Below, piece after piece: positions 1 through 8,092 of a DNA stretch of 44,334 nt. The position numbers and the translations under genes were made by a program. Below the pieces are notes generated by a model. The model searched no databases. It had not been told where the DNA came from and saw only the letters and a program-made list of their open reading frames with translations. Origin of the DNA: Saprospiraceae bacterium (GTDB lineage: Bacteria > Bacteroidota > Bacteroidia > Chitinophagales > Saprospiraceae); assembly GCA_013001595.1 (NCBI GenBank), contig JABDMH010000160.1, positions 1 through 44,334 on the forward strand, read 5' to 3'. Numbering within the stretch: position 1 is the first letter of the stretch; the number at the start of each line of letters is the position of its first letter.

Positions 1-304
1 CTATTACAAAGGCCATTGCATCATCAGCTCGATCGCCGAATTTCGCACAACATGTTACCAGTTTCTGATCTATAAAAATCTTATTTGAACCCGGTACAAA
101 CATCGCACCGCGATTTTCCTGGTTCCAGATAAGTAATTCCGGCCATTGCGTCCTTTTGTCACCGAAGGCCTCTTGGAGAGTAAGATAGATCCTCTCAAAC
201 CATATAGGTCCCTCCCTAATAGGTCCAACTCCCTTACCCACGGAAATCCAGGCAAAAAATAGGAAAGCTGAGAATGCCAGACATGTCCAGGTTCTTCCTG
301 CCAT
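1..304 (-). CDS. Partial gene, putative exported zinc metalloprotease-like protein (N-terminal 101 codons)
   Basis: The reading frame opens at ATG 304-302 and is still open at base 1, so only the N-terminal 101 residues are visible. Residues about 5-20 (TCLAFSAFLFFAWIS) form a hydrophobic signal peptide or anchor. The visible part ends in DRADDAMAFVI, and the next codon begins with G. In M48-like and related zincin peptidases such a run typically comes just before GHELAH, the HExxH zinc site. That site lies outside the window, so the peptidase call is inference; an unrelated exported protein is possible. The gene is transcribed away from the sigma factor operon, and the two share the intergenic stretch with the inverted repeat at 325-355. 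This geometry suggests it may belong to the same regulon. Confidence 0.5.
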   Translation of the reverse strand, partial: MAGRTWTCLAFSAFLFFAWISVGKGVGPIREGPIWFERIYLTLQEAFGDKRTQWPELLIWNQENRGAMFVPGSNKIFIDQKLVTCCAKFGDRADDAMAFVI

Positions 305-324
305 ATGGTGTCCTTCTTTGCAAA

Positions 325-355
325 ATATGATAACCTTTCGAAAAAGTTATCATAT
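325..355. promoter_or_regulatory. Perfect 10-bp inverted repeat between divergent genes (candidate operator or hairpin)
   Basis: The arms atatgataac (325-334) and gttatcatat (346-355) are exact reverse complements separated by 11 bases whose middle, tttcgaaa, is itself nearly symmetric. The element lies between the divergent protease-like gene (start 304) and the sigma factor gene (start 443). The stem is AT-rich and has no T-run, so a terminator is unlikely. A dimeric regulator site or a 5'-UTR hairpin fits better. The bound factor is unknown. Confidence 0.5.
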
Positions 356-442
356 AGGAGCATGATACTTTCTGAAAGGCCGACCGAAAAACAAGATCAA
401 GCTCAGAATTACTATATTTACTTAGGGCCAAAAAACCCACGG

Positions 443-1012
443 ATGAACACTCAGGATCCCCTCACCTTGATCAGAAATGGAGACCGTGCCTATTTCCATA
501 AATTATACCATATGCTTGAGGGCTCTTGCCGGAAGTATATATTGAGCAGAGGCGGAAACCAAGAGATGGTAGATGAGATCCTTCATGAAGGACTATATCG
601 TTTTTTTGTGCGTGTAAAAGAGCGCGAAGACTTTCAAATAAATAGCTCCAGCTCAGTTGAAGGAGCCATCTTTGGATTTATTAAAATGGTCTGGAAACAA
701 AAGTGCCGCAGCGACTCCAAATATCAAAAAATTCATACCGACATCCATGAACAAGACTGGTTCAGTGACCAACTGGTGGATGAACAAGTCGAACACCTCG
801 ATAATGAAGTAGAAATCAAGCGTGTTACCGTCATGAATTTGATAAATGAGCTAGGGAAAGACTGTAAGGAAGTTTTGATCTCCTTTTATGTACATAAAAC
901 CTCCCTGCAAGAGATTGCAATCGAATTGAATTTCTCCTATAATTATGTCAAACTCAAGCGTTTTAGATGCATAACGCAATTGCGATCGAAATACTTGAAG
1001 GCAGCGTCATAA
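443..1012 (+). CDS. ECF-like RNA polymerase sigma factor
   Basis: With the ATG at 443 the product has 189 residues, the usual ECF sigma length. The frame is open back to ATG 362 and ATG 305, but those starts add a low-complexity leader and would put the inverted repeat inside the gene, so 443 is preferred. The N-terminal half (LIRNGDRAYFHKLY, then DEILHEGLYRFF) resembles region 2. The C-terminal part (LNELGKDCKEVL-type helix, then SLQEIAIELNFSYNYVKLKRFR) is a region-4 helix-turn-helix. The gene heads a four-gene operon and ends 10 bases before the anti-sigma-like gene. I infer that it directs transcription of this or linked operons and is held by the next gene's product. It is divergent from classic FecI, and the second sigma factor in this window (41310-41825) is a clearer member. 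Confidence 0.75.
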   Translation: MNTQDPLTLIRNGDRAYFHKLYHMLEGSCRKYILSRGGNQEMVDEILHEGLYRFFVRVKEREDFQINSSSSVEGAIFGFIKMVWKQKCRSDSKYQKIHTDIHEQDWFSDQLVDEQVEHLDNEVEIKRVTVMNLINELGKDCKEVLISFYVHKTSLQEIAIELNFSYNYVKLKRFRCITQLRSKYLKAAS

Positions 1013-1022
1013 ATGAGTGAAT

Positions 1023-1868
1023 ATGGAGGATGAGGTTAAAATCGAAATGGTTGACAGATATCTCCGGAATGAGATGGATGATGACGAAAGGGCATCCTTT
1101 GAATCTATGCTCAATACAGATGAGGAACTCACGCTATTAGTTGATAGTCAGCGCAGATTGATTGATGGACTTGTAGAATTTGAAGCTCGACGGCAGTTCT
1201 TTGACATGCTACATGACATCAAAAATGATCCCCCTGCTGATAAGCCAATGATCGACTATGCACCAATGGCCATCGAAAAATCTACTTCCTCATCAGCTGG
1301 CAAGGAGCTCAGAATTCGGAATTTACGAAGGAGACTTGCCTATGCCGCTGGTGTGGCTATATTGGTAACTAGTTTGCTTTTCATATTCTATCAGAATCGC
1401 TCACCAGGAGATCTTGCCAACGATTACTTTGTGTTTCATGAAGATCTTATCACAGATTACCTCGAAGCAAGTGGAATAGCGACAGATGTCAATGCAGAGC
1501 TCTATCCCATTATTCAGGAAGGAATAAAAGCCTACAATCAAGGTGAATATGAATCAGCATACGCAAAGATTACCGAATTCATATCCTCAGCTGCCGACCA
1601 GAACTATTTGGTAGTACTCAGTCACTTCTATTTGGCTCAACTGGCCTATTATCGAGGGGAGAACGATAAGGCCCGTGAACTACTGGAGTCTTTGAATCAG
1701 GAAGATGATCTGCCCTTTAGTAGCGAGGTAAAATGGTATCTCTCGCTTGTTTATCTAAAAGATGGTAATATTGGGCGCACCCGGACGATGCTAGACATTT
1801 TGAAATCAGACGCAATTTTTGGGACCAAGGCAAACGAATTGATGGAAGCAATAGAAGATGCACAATGA
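1023..1868 (+). CDS. Membrane anti-sigma-like protein with C-terminal TPR-type helices
   Basis: The start is ATG 1023; a GTG six bases upstream (1017) would add two residues. The first ~60 residues (VDRYLRNEMDDDERASFE, then LNTDEEL) match the helical N-terminal domain of Bacteroidota anti-sigma proteins that have no zinc ligands. A basic stretch RNLRRR precedes one transmembrane helix at about residues 107-125 (AAGVAILVTSLLFIFY). The remaining ~150 residues outside the membrane are paired helices of TPR type (GIKAYNQGEYESAYAKI; HFYLAQLAYYRGENDKARELL; WYLSLVYLKDGN). This gives a cytoplasmic sigma-binding head and a periplasmic protein-binding tail. The gene follows the sigma gene closely, and its stop overlaps the next start (ATGA, 1865-1868), so translation is probably coupled. 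The sigma partnership is inferred from position and N-terminal resemblance. Confidence 0.7.
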   Translation: MEDEVKIEMVDRYLRNEMDDDERASFESMLNTDEELTLLVDSQRRLIDGLVEFEARRQFFDMLHDIKNDPPADKPMIDYAPMAIEKSTSSSAGKELRIRNLRRRLAYAAGVAILVTSLLFIFYQNRSPGDLANDYFVFHEDLITDYLEASGIATDVNAELYPIIQEGIKAYNQGEYESAYAKITEFISSAADQNYLVVLSHFYLAQLAYYRGENDKARELLESLNQEDDLPFSSEVKWYLSLVYLKDGNIGRTRTMLDILKSDAIFGTKANELMEAIEDAQ

Positions 1869-4800
1869 GGTCTTCAAGGTTTCGCTTGTATATGAGATAC
1901 TTATTACATTGGCTTAGTCCCATGTTGTTGCTCTTACTTTCCTACAAACAAGTCCATGGACAAGATACCATCGTGGTCAGGGATGGAGATATCACAACAG
2001 GTAATTATCGGTGGACCAATGATCAGGTGTACCTACTCGACGGACCGGTGGTCCTTGAAAGTGGACGTCTGGATATTGAGCCTGGTACGCATATTATCGG
2101 TAAAGCAGATCCGTCAAATTCAGCATTTGGAACATCAGGTCTTCACATTCGTGCTTCCGCGCAATTGTACGCCCTGGGAACAGCAGAATTGCCTATCATT
2201 TTGGCAGGAGAGTATGAGGGTTATCTGTTGTGGGCTACCCCCAATTGGTCTGGTTTATCGATAGAGGGTAGGTCAACTCAGACTTCAGGGATCCTCACAT
2301 ACTTATCCATACGTCTGGCAGGTTATTCAGATTCACTGCAAATCGGTTCATCCCTAACACTCAAAAACGTTGATGGACAAACCACTATCAATCACATTGA
2401 GGTTTTCCGCTCCTCTGGAGACGGTGTGCGGCTATCAGGTGGCAACGCAAATCTGGCTCATATTGCTGTGTCATACGTCAATGATGATGCCTTTGATTTC
2501 GACATGGGTTGGAGTGGTCAAGGAATATATTGGTTTGCTAACGGTATCCATCCGGACATCCTTAATCCCCTATCGGACACCAGAGGAAACTTCGGCATAG
2601 AAGGTAAAAGTTATCTATCAGAAGCAGATACACTAATTTCCAAACCAAGTATATTTCATGCATCGATAATTGGCGAACAATGCGGTGGATTTTTTCAGGG
2701 TGAGAGCAGAGGTTTAGGATTCTTCAGCAAGGCTGGGGGTACGGTTGCCAATTCTTTCGTATTGCATCTTGGAGATTTTGGATTGGAAGTCGAGGATCTA
2801 CCGGGCTCCGCAGATAGTTACGGATTTTTGGTATCAGAAGATCTTGACATCAGCCACAATGTATGGCACAATATAGGGCGAGAGCGAGAATCGGAAGCTG
2901 GAGAGGGATATTTTGCCGGACCAGGGGGATTTATCAAAACCACCGAGTTTAGTGCAGACCCGCAAGCGAAAGTACTTCTAGAACATCTGCAAGCACGAAG
3001 CAATGTCATCGGTAATACAGGGATACTGAAAAACCTTGAGGGTTCCTGCCTGGCCATAGATCCCAGACCCGATCCTGCCAACGACTACCAAGATCTCGCG
3101 AATTTAGCTCTGCCTAACACCCCCTTCTTTAACCAATTTGAAGCGCAAGCTGAGAGAGGTGCATTTAGTAATGAACTGTGGATCAAAGGTTGGACAGCAC
3201 TGGACACAGATGAGTCCATATTGCTGGGAGAGGAAGGTTATGGGAGATACTACTACAAACAAGAAAAATTAAGTTTTCGAGACACCATCATTGTTAGTTG
3301 CGAAGAATTGCCAGCCCTCCATGATTCTCTTCTTTTTATTTTTCCTTGTCGACCCTTCCAATATCAGTTGGGTGCTGCTCACCGTAAATCAAACCCAAGG
3401 AGGAGGAGAATTATAAAAAGGGAACCGGGAGCTAGGTCAATTATAGAGGAATATGCATTCATCGAAGAATGGCAATTTATCAGCAGCGATCAATCTGGAT
3501 GTAGTGCTCCACAAACACTGGATTTAGCTATTCTTGTGCTGGATACCATTCCCCCGATTATCCATCCCATACCCGATGGCCTGGGTGGCATGACCGCCGT
3601 ACTCGAAGACTGCGATGAGTCGTGGATAAGGGAAGTAAAGGTCGATACAAGTATCTCTGTAACTGGAGACACCATGCTGAGCTATCATTTCATTGCGGAA
3701 GACTATGTTGGTAATCGGTCGGAGTTGACTCTTAATCTAACCATCGGTAATGTGCTCCTGCCATGGTATGCCGATCTGGATGGGGATGGATTTGGTAATG
3801 ACGAGTTAGTAATCATGGCATCGGATAGCATACCAGGGTTTGTTCATAAGGGTGGTGATTGCAACGATAGCGATGAAGAGGCATATCCGGGAGGAGAAAT
3901 GATATTTAATTCACCGGTTGATCGAGCTTGCTCAGGCAGCACAAACTATGACATCTGTGCAGGTGCGCTGCAAATCACCGTAGATGACAGCTGCAGATTC
4001 GGCAGACTTGATCTGGCGAACCCATCCATCTATCCCACACTCAATAAGAGTTGCTTGCCACCTAACTATAGAGATGTATGGGCAACCTTTGATATGCCTG
4101 CTTCTGGTGGGGTACACATACAGATTATTCCTGATTTTTATAAAATCATAGATCCCGATGGTTTCAGTAGAATTATTATGATGGAGATCTATGTTGGTGA
4201 TTGTCATAACTTGGAATGGCAATCTTGCACCACCGCTGATGGTGACGGAATCTTCTTTGATTATCAAGATGAATCTTTCAGGAACAAAACCATTTACCTG
4301 AGAATCATGGAAGCCGGAAATAAGACAGAAGCTCCTTTCACAGTTTGTGTCATAGATTTAGAGAATAAAGCATCAAATGATGCATGCACCAATGCCACTC
4401 CCCTTTTTCCTGGCTTAATTGATAGCTGTACTCCTCGCCTGATATCAAATCTTAATGCACGAAGATCTCAAGGCTTCATAAACAGTTCGTGTCATGAAGT
4501 TTACGAGCCTGCTGACATATGGTTCCAAATACATACTGCTGGGGCAGATTCAATATATCTCCATATTGACACCATCGCCAATAGTAAATTCAAACAACCC
4601 ATTGCTGTATTGTATGCAGGGCAATGTGGTTTCTTTGAGGAAGTGCAATGCTTCAGCTATGAAAATCTAGGTCCAGATCTCACTGGATGGATCGAAACAG
4701 CAGGATTCTCAGAGACCATGATCTTAAGGTTATATGATGCCAGCCATGGCCAGGGCAACATGTACCTTACACTTTGCCATGATGGACTACTTTCACTGGA

Positions 4801-5083
4801 TGTAGAAAATAAAGACTTAGCCAATCAAATACGCCTATTTCCAAATCCAGCGAATGATCAAGCCTGGGTTTCCCTCGAGTTCCCCATGACTAATCTTCAT
4901 ATCCATGAAGTTAGAATATTGGATATTCGTGGAAAGCCAATTAGATCGACATCGACTGATGTTCAGGAACAAAATCTCGGCACCATCCCCATTCACATAG
5001 CTGGATTGGCTGACGGCATTTACTTTGTGCAATTACAAACTTCTGAAGGTCTTATCACACAAAAACTCCTTGTGTTTAAGTAG
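1865..5083 (+). CDS. Large T9SS-secreted protein with beta-helix-like region, MopE-like motif and type A sorting domain
   Basis: The 1072-residue product begins with a signal peptide (core SPMLLLLLSY, likely cleavage near VHGQ). Residues about 60-330 resemble a right-handed parallel beta-helix, with repeated short strands, G/N turns and phrases such as SSGDGVRLSGGNANLAHI. Residues about 636-676 hold a MopE-like acidic motif (DLDGDGFGND, then GGDCNDSDEEAYPG), a known Ca/metal-binding pattern. Cysteine-containing domains of similar style follow (CHNLEWQSC; CGFFEEVQC). The last ~85 residues are a T9SS type A sorting domain (LFPNPAN, then ADGIYFVQLQ and QKLLVFK). It should be exported by Sec, moved across the outer membrane by T9SS and anchored or released. 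It sits between the anti-sigma-like and CHAT genes, so it may be a surface sensor or effector of the system. Substrate or ligand is unknown. Confidence 0.8.
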   Translation: MRSSRFRLYMRYLLHWLSPMLLLLLSYKQVHGQDTIVVRDGDITTGNYRWTNDQVYLLDGPVVLESGRLDIEPGTHIIGKADPSNSAFGTSGLHIRASAQLYALGTAELPIILAGEYEGYLLWATPNWSGLSIEGRSTQTSGILTYLSIRLAGYSDSLQIGSSLTLKNVDGQTTINHIEVFRSSGDGVRLSGGNANLAHIAVSYVNDDAFDFDMGWSGQGIYWFANGIHPDILNPLSDTRGNFGIEGKSYLSEADTLISKPSIFHASIIGEQCGGFFQGESRGLGFFSKAGGTVANSFVLHLGDFGLEVEDLPGSADSYGFLVSEDLDISHNVWHNIGRERESEAGEGYFAGPGGFIKTTEFSADPQAKVLLEHLQARSNVIGNTGILKNLEGSCLAIDPRPDPANDYQDLANLALPNTPFFNQFEAQAERGAFSNELWIKGWTALDTDESILLGEEGYGRYYYKQEKLSFRDTIIVSCEELPALHDSLLFIFPCRPFQYQLGAAHRKSNPRRRRIIKREPGARSIIEEYAFIEEWQFISSDQSGCSAPQTLDLAILVLDTIPPIIHPIPDGLGGMTAVLEDCDESWIREVKVDTSISVTGDTMLSYHFIAEDYVGNRSELTLNLTIGNVLLPWYADLDGDGFGNDELVIMASDSIPGFVHKGGDCNDSDEEAYPGGEMIFNSPVDRACSGSTNYDICAGALQITVDDSCRFGRLDLANPSIYPTLNKSCLPPNYRDVWATFDMPASGGVHIQIIPDFYKIIDPDGFSRIIMMEIYVGDCHNLEWQSCTTADGDGIFFDYQDESFRNKTIYLRIMEAGNKTEAPFTVCVIDLENKASNDACTNATPLFPGLIDSCTPRLISNLNARRSQGFINSSCHEVYEPADIWFQIHTAGADSIYLHIDTIANSKFKQPIAVLYAGQCGFFEEVQCFSYENLGPDLTGWIETAGFSETMILRLYDASHGQGNMYLTLCHDGLLSLDVENKDLANQIRLFPNPANDQAWVSLEFPMTNLHIHEVRILDIRGKPIRSTSTDVQEQNLGTIPIHIAGLADGIYFVQLQTSEGLITQKLLVFK

Positions 5084-5091
5084 TTTTAGGA

Positions 5092-8016
5092 ATGCTTTGG
5101 ATTTGGATTTACCTGCTCAATAGTATACTCATCTTGCTATGCGGCGAACCTGAATTGGCTAAATCCGAGCTATCCGTACAAATACTTTATGAACAGGGAG
5201 CCTTCTGTCAATTGGTGGAAGTAATTCGATCTCGCAAAGTATCAGAGATTCAGGAGGATGACCCATTATCCGAGCATCTGATACTGGTGAATGCATGTGT
5301 TAAGATGGAAGAATGGATTGAAGTGGAGACTCAGATTGAAGGTTTGAAGACCTTGAATTGGGCGCAATTTTCCAATAATAATTTTTGGAGCTATCAAATT
5401 CTTCGTGCAAAATATCTGAGCTATCTCGGCCATGGCCAACGTGCAGATTCCATTTTTAAATCTTTCCTGGTTCAATCACCTGGAATTTCTGACTCTCTGG
5501 TTCAATCCACTGGTCTATTTGAATATGGTCATCAATTATTGCAGAGACAACAATATAATTTGGCGCAAGAGCAACTGCAGTCAGCCAACAATTGGAGATC
5601 AAAGCCAGGGGTCCTAAAAACAAGGATTATCAGTGCTATTGGATTTTTACTTCTGGAAAAGTCCGAATATATCTCAGCTCAAGCGTATTTCAATCTTGCC
5701 GCTGAGTATTGGTCTCAAAGTACATTAAGGCACCATCCGGAACGCATTCTTTTTCTTAGTGATTATGCATTGTTCCATCTTCGGAATGGGGCCTTAAATA
5801 TTGCCGATAGTCTCCTAACTGAGTCAGAAAAACTCCTGTCAGAAGCTTGCATAGCTTCAACATCAATTGGATATATCGCTGCAGCACGTGCTTATCTTCT
5901 CTTCGAGCTTGGAGATCACGAAGGTGCTCTGAAGCAACATGAGAGGGCCTACTCGTTTTTTGAGTCGGTAAACAACGTTCGTGAAATGGCAGTATCTGCT
6001 TTTAACAAAGCTGAAATTAATTTCTTCCTCAATAGGATCGAGACCGCAAGATCTCAATATGAAGAGGCAACCCGGCTTTCATCCAAAGCATTTTCAAATG
6101 AGTATCATCCATTTCAAGCACAAATACTATTGGGAAAGGCAGCCTTGGAGTCCTATGAATATGCGGATTCGCTGGCGAATCAATACTATGATCGGGCAAT
6201 CATGATCCTCGAACAAAGCGTGGGTCAGGAAAATAACTTTTATAGCACGGCAATTAACAACTATGCCTTTTTCCATGAAAACATTGGTGAACTGGGCCTG
6301 GCACTGGAAGGTTACTTAAAAGCGCGGTCAATCGACTCTCTCCTTCTCGGCACCTATCATCAGGACTATAACCGCCTCCTATTTAACATAGCCAGGTGTC
6401 ATGTCAAGATGGGTAATATTACAGAAGCAAGAAATCAGTATCGACAAGCGAATGAAATTCAATTGAAAAGGCTACATAGCTACTTTTCCGACTTCGACGA
6501 GCGTACAAGATTAAGTTATAGATTGGAAGCAATGGGGCATTTCGATGCTTTCTTTTCCTATGCTTGTCAACTAGGTGATGCATTAACAGATGACATTCAA
6601 AACATCAATCTTGCCACTAAAAATCTAGCACTGGACTACGCAATAAAAGGTCAAAAGTATCGCCCTTCAGGGACTGCTGATAATACACTATTTGAAAAGT
6701 GGATTCAGCTGAGAAAAAGAGTATCTCACTTATATCTCTCCAAGAATAATCTTGAGCAAAGTGAATCTTTTGCCCTGGATTCCCTCGAAGAAGCCATTGC
6801 TAAAATTGAAGTAGAAATCGGCAGAAGATTTGGTTCTACCTCAACTCCCCCAGCCCTAACAGCTCAAAATCTAAGAACAAAGCTTGAGCCGAATGAAGCA
6901 GCCATTGATTTCTTCAATTACCATGTTACCGATGAATATGGAAAGGTGCCGGATAGTGTAAGATATTACGCACTTATTACTCGAAGTGACTGGCCAAATC
7001 CAAAACTCGTATATCTATGCACACAGGATGAACTCACTTTCTTACTGAATGCCAGTACTCACTATACCAGTAATGCTGAGATTATTCAAAGGTTATTTGA
7101 GCAAATTTGGATGCCCCTCGATACTCATTTAACAGATGTAGAAGTCATCCATTTGTCTCCAGAAGGTGCACTTCATGAGATCTCTTTTGCTACCCTTTTT
7201 AATCGTACCGATGACAGATTATTGGGAGAACGCTTTGAATTCCACTACTACAGCAATTTGAGTGATTTCATTTTGCCGACGAAAAACATCAAAACCAATC
7301 CAAGTATTTATCTAGTAGGAAATCCGGACTATGGCCAAGTAGGTTCCAAAGTAGGTGCAGCTACCTTCTGGCAACCACTGAAAGGCACGATCCGGGAGAT
7401 AAATGAAGTCGCAAAGATTTGTGCAAATGCAGGATGGGAGGTGAGTATGGATATTGCAAATAACGCCAGCGAAGCCAATTTCTACAGAAAGATAGAACAG
7501 GATCGTCCGACCATTGTACATTTAGCTACACATGGATTTTTCCTGCAACAAGACACACTTCTCGCAGAAGAAACAACCCTGGGAAGACATCTTACCCATT
7601 CTAGCCTACCAATGATAAGATCCGGTTTTGTCTTAAGTGGTGTTAATCATACCTGGAATACTTCTAGCGAACCTACTTATGATGATGGAATTATCACAGC
7701 ACTAGACCTATCGATCCGAGACCTATCAAGCGTTTCATTGATGACACTTTCAGCATGCGAATCCGGTAGAGGTTTGGTAGCAGACGGGGAGGGTGTCTTC
7801 GGATTACAACGAGCAATAAAACAGGCTGGTGTTTCTCAATTACTCATCAGTCTTTGGCCCGTACCAGACCATATTACTGCTTTATTGATGGAGGCATTTT
7901 ACAGCAATCTAGCGGCAGATACAGCTTCTACTAAAGCACTTTCCTTAGCTCAAGAATTAGTGCGTAGAGAATATCCGAATCCATATTATTGGGGAGCTTT
8001 TGTCCTCTTTGAATAA
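5092..8016 (+). CDS. TPR-CHAT domain protein (caspase-like protease)
   Basis: The 974-residue protein starts eight bases after the previous stop. It opens with a hydrophobic leader (WIWIYLLNSILILLCGEPE), so it is probably exported or membrane-tethered; the cysteine is a poor lipobox match. Residues about 40-480 are a long array of TPR-type helical repeats (LGDHEGALKQHERAYSFF; NYAFFHENIGELGLALEGY; KMGNITEARNQYRQA). Residues about 620-974 are a CHAT domain. The catalytic histidine is His814 (HLATHGFF) and the cysteine is Cys889 (TLSACESGRG), followed by the family's GVFGLQRA and LWPVPD segments, so the peptidase dyad looks intact. CHAT proteases are relatives of caspases and separase, usually switched on through their TPR arrays. 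Operon position suggests it acts with the sigma/anti-sigma pair and the secreted protein, perhaps by cutting one of them; that is inference. Confidence 0.9.
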   Translation: MLWIWIYLLNSILILLCGEPELAKSELSVQILYEQGAFCQLVEVIRSRKVSEIQEDDPLSEHLILVNACVKMEEWIEVETQIEGLKTLNWAQFSNNNFWSYQILRAKYLSYLGHGQRADSIFKSFLVQSPGISDSLVQSTGLFEYGHQLLQRQQYNLAQEQLQSANNWRSKPGVLKTRIISAIGFLLLEKSEYISAQAYFNLAAEYWSQSTLRHHPERILFLSDYALFHLRNGALNIADSLLTESEKLLSEACIASTSIGYIAAARAYLLFELGDHEGALKQHERAYSFFESVNNVREMAVSAFNKAEINFFLNRIETARSQYEEATRLSSKAFSNEYHPFQAQILLGKAALESYEYADSLANQYYDRAIMILEQSVGQENNFYSTAINNYAFFHENIGELGLALEGYLKARSIDSLLLGTYHQDYNRLLFNIARCHVKMGNITEARNQYRQANEIQLKRLHSYFSDFDERTRLSYRLEAMGHFDAFFSYACQLGDALTDDIQNINLATKNLALDYAIKGQKYRPSGTADNTLFEKWIQLRKRVSHLYLSKNNLEQSESFALDSLEEAIAKIEVEIGRRFGSTSTPPALTAQNLRTKLEPNEAAIDFFNYHVTDEYGKVPDSVRYYALITRSDWPNPKLVYLCTQDELTFLLNASTHYTSNAEIIQRLFEQIWMPLDTHLTDVEVIHLSPEGALHEISFATLFNRTDDRLLGERFEFHYYSNLSDFILPTKNIKTNPSIYLVGNPDYGQVGSKVGAATFWQPLKGTIREINEVAKICANAGWEVSMDIANNASEANFYRKIEQDRPTIVHLATHGFFLQQDTLLAEETTLGRHLTHSSLPMIRSGFVLSGVNHTWNTSSEPTYDDGIITALDLSIRDLSSVSLMTLSACESGRGLVADGEGVFGLQRAIKQAGVSQLLISLWPVPDHITALLMEAFYSNLAADTASTKALSLAQELVRREYPNPYYWGAFVLFE

Positions 8017-8044
8017 GCTTTGGATCTGTCCCAAATATTTAACA

Positions 8045-8065
8045 TCAGTGGCCTTATAACACTGA
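8045..8065. terminator. Weak hairpin between convergent genes, possible terminator
   Basis: TCAGTG (8045-8050) and CACTGA (8060-8065) form a 6-bp stem with a 9-base loop, followed on the plus strand by aactttt. It lies between the converging CHAT and PIG-L genes, where a terminator is expected. The stem is short and the T-run poor. Confidence 0.25.
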
Positions 8066-8092
8066 ACTTTTGTAGTCAAAGAATCCATGAAG

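Noticed and set aside
305-442. Longer N-terminus for the sigma factor from ATG 305 or 362
   Set aside because: The added residues do not resemble sigma factor sequence, overlap the inverted repeat and the start region of the divergent gene, and make the protein longer than the family norm.
5466-5515. Short duplication (ggttcaatcacctgg and ggttcaatccactgg) inside the CHAT gene
   Set aside because: Lies in the TPR region, is only ~15 bases and encodes similar peptides; ordinary coding-sequence redundancy.
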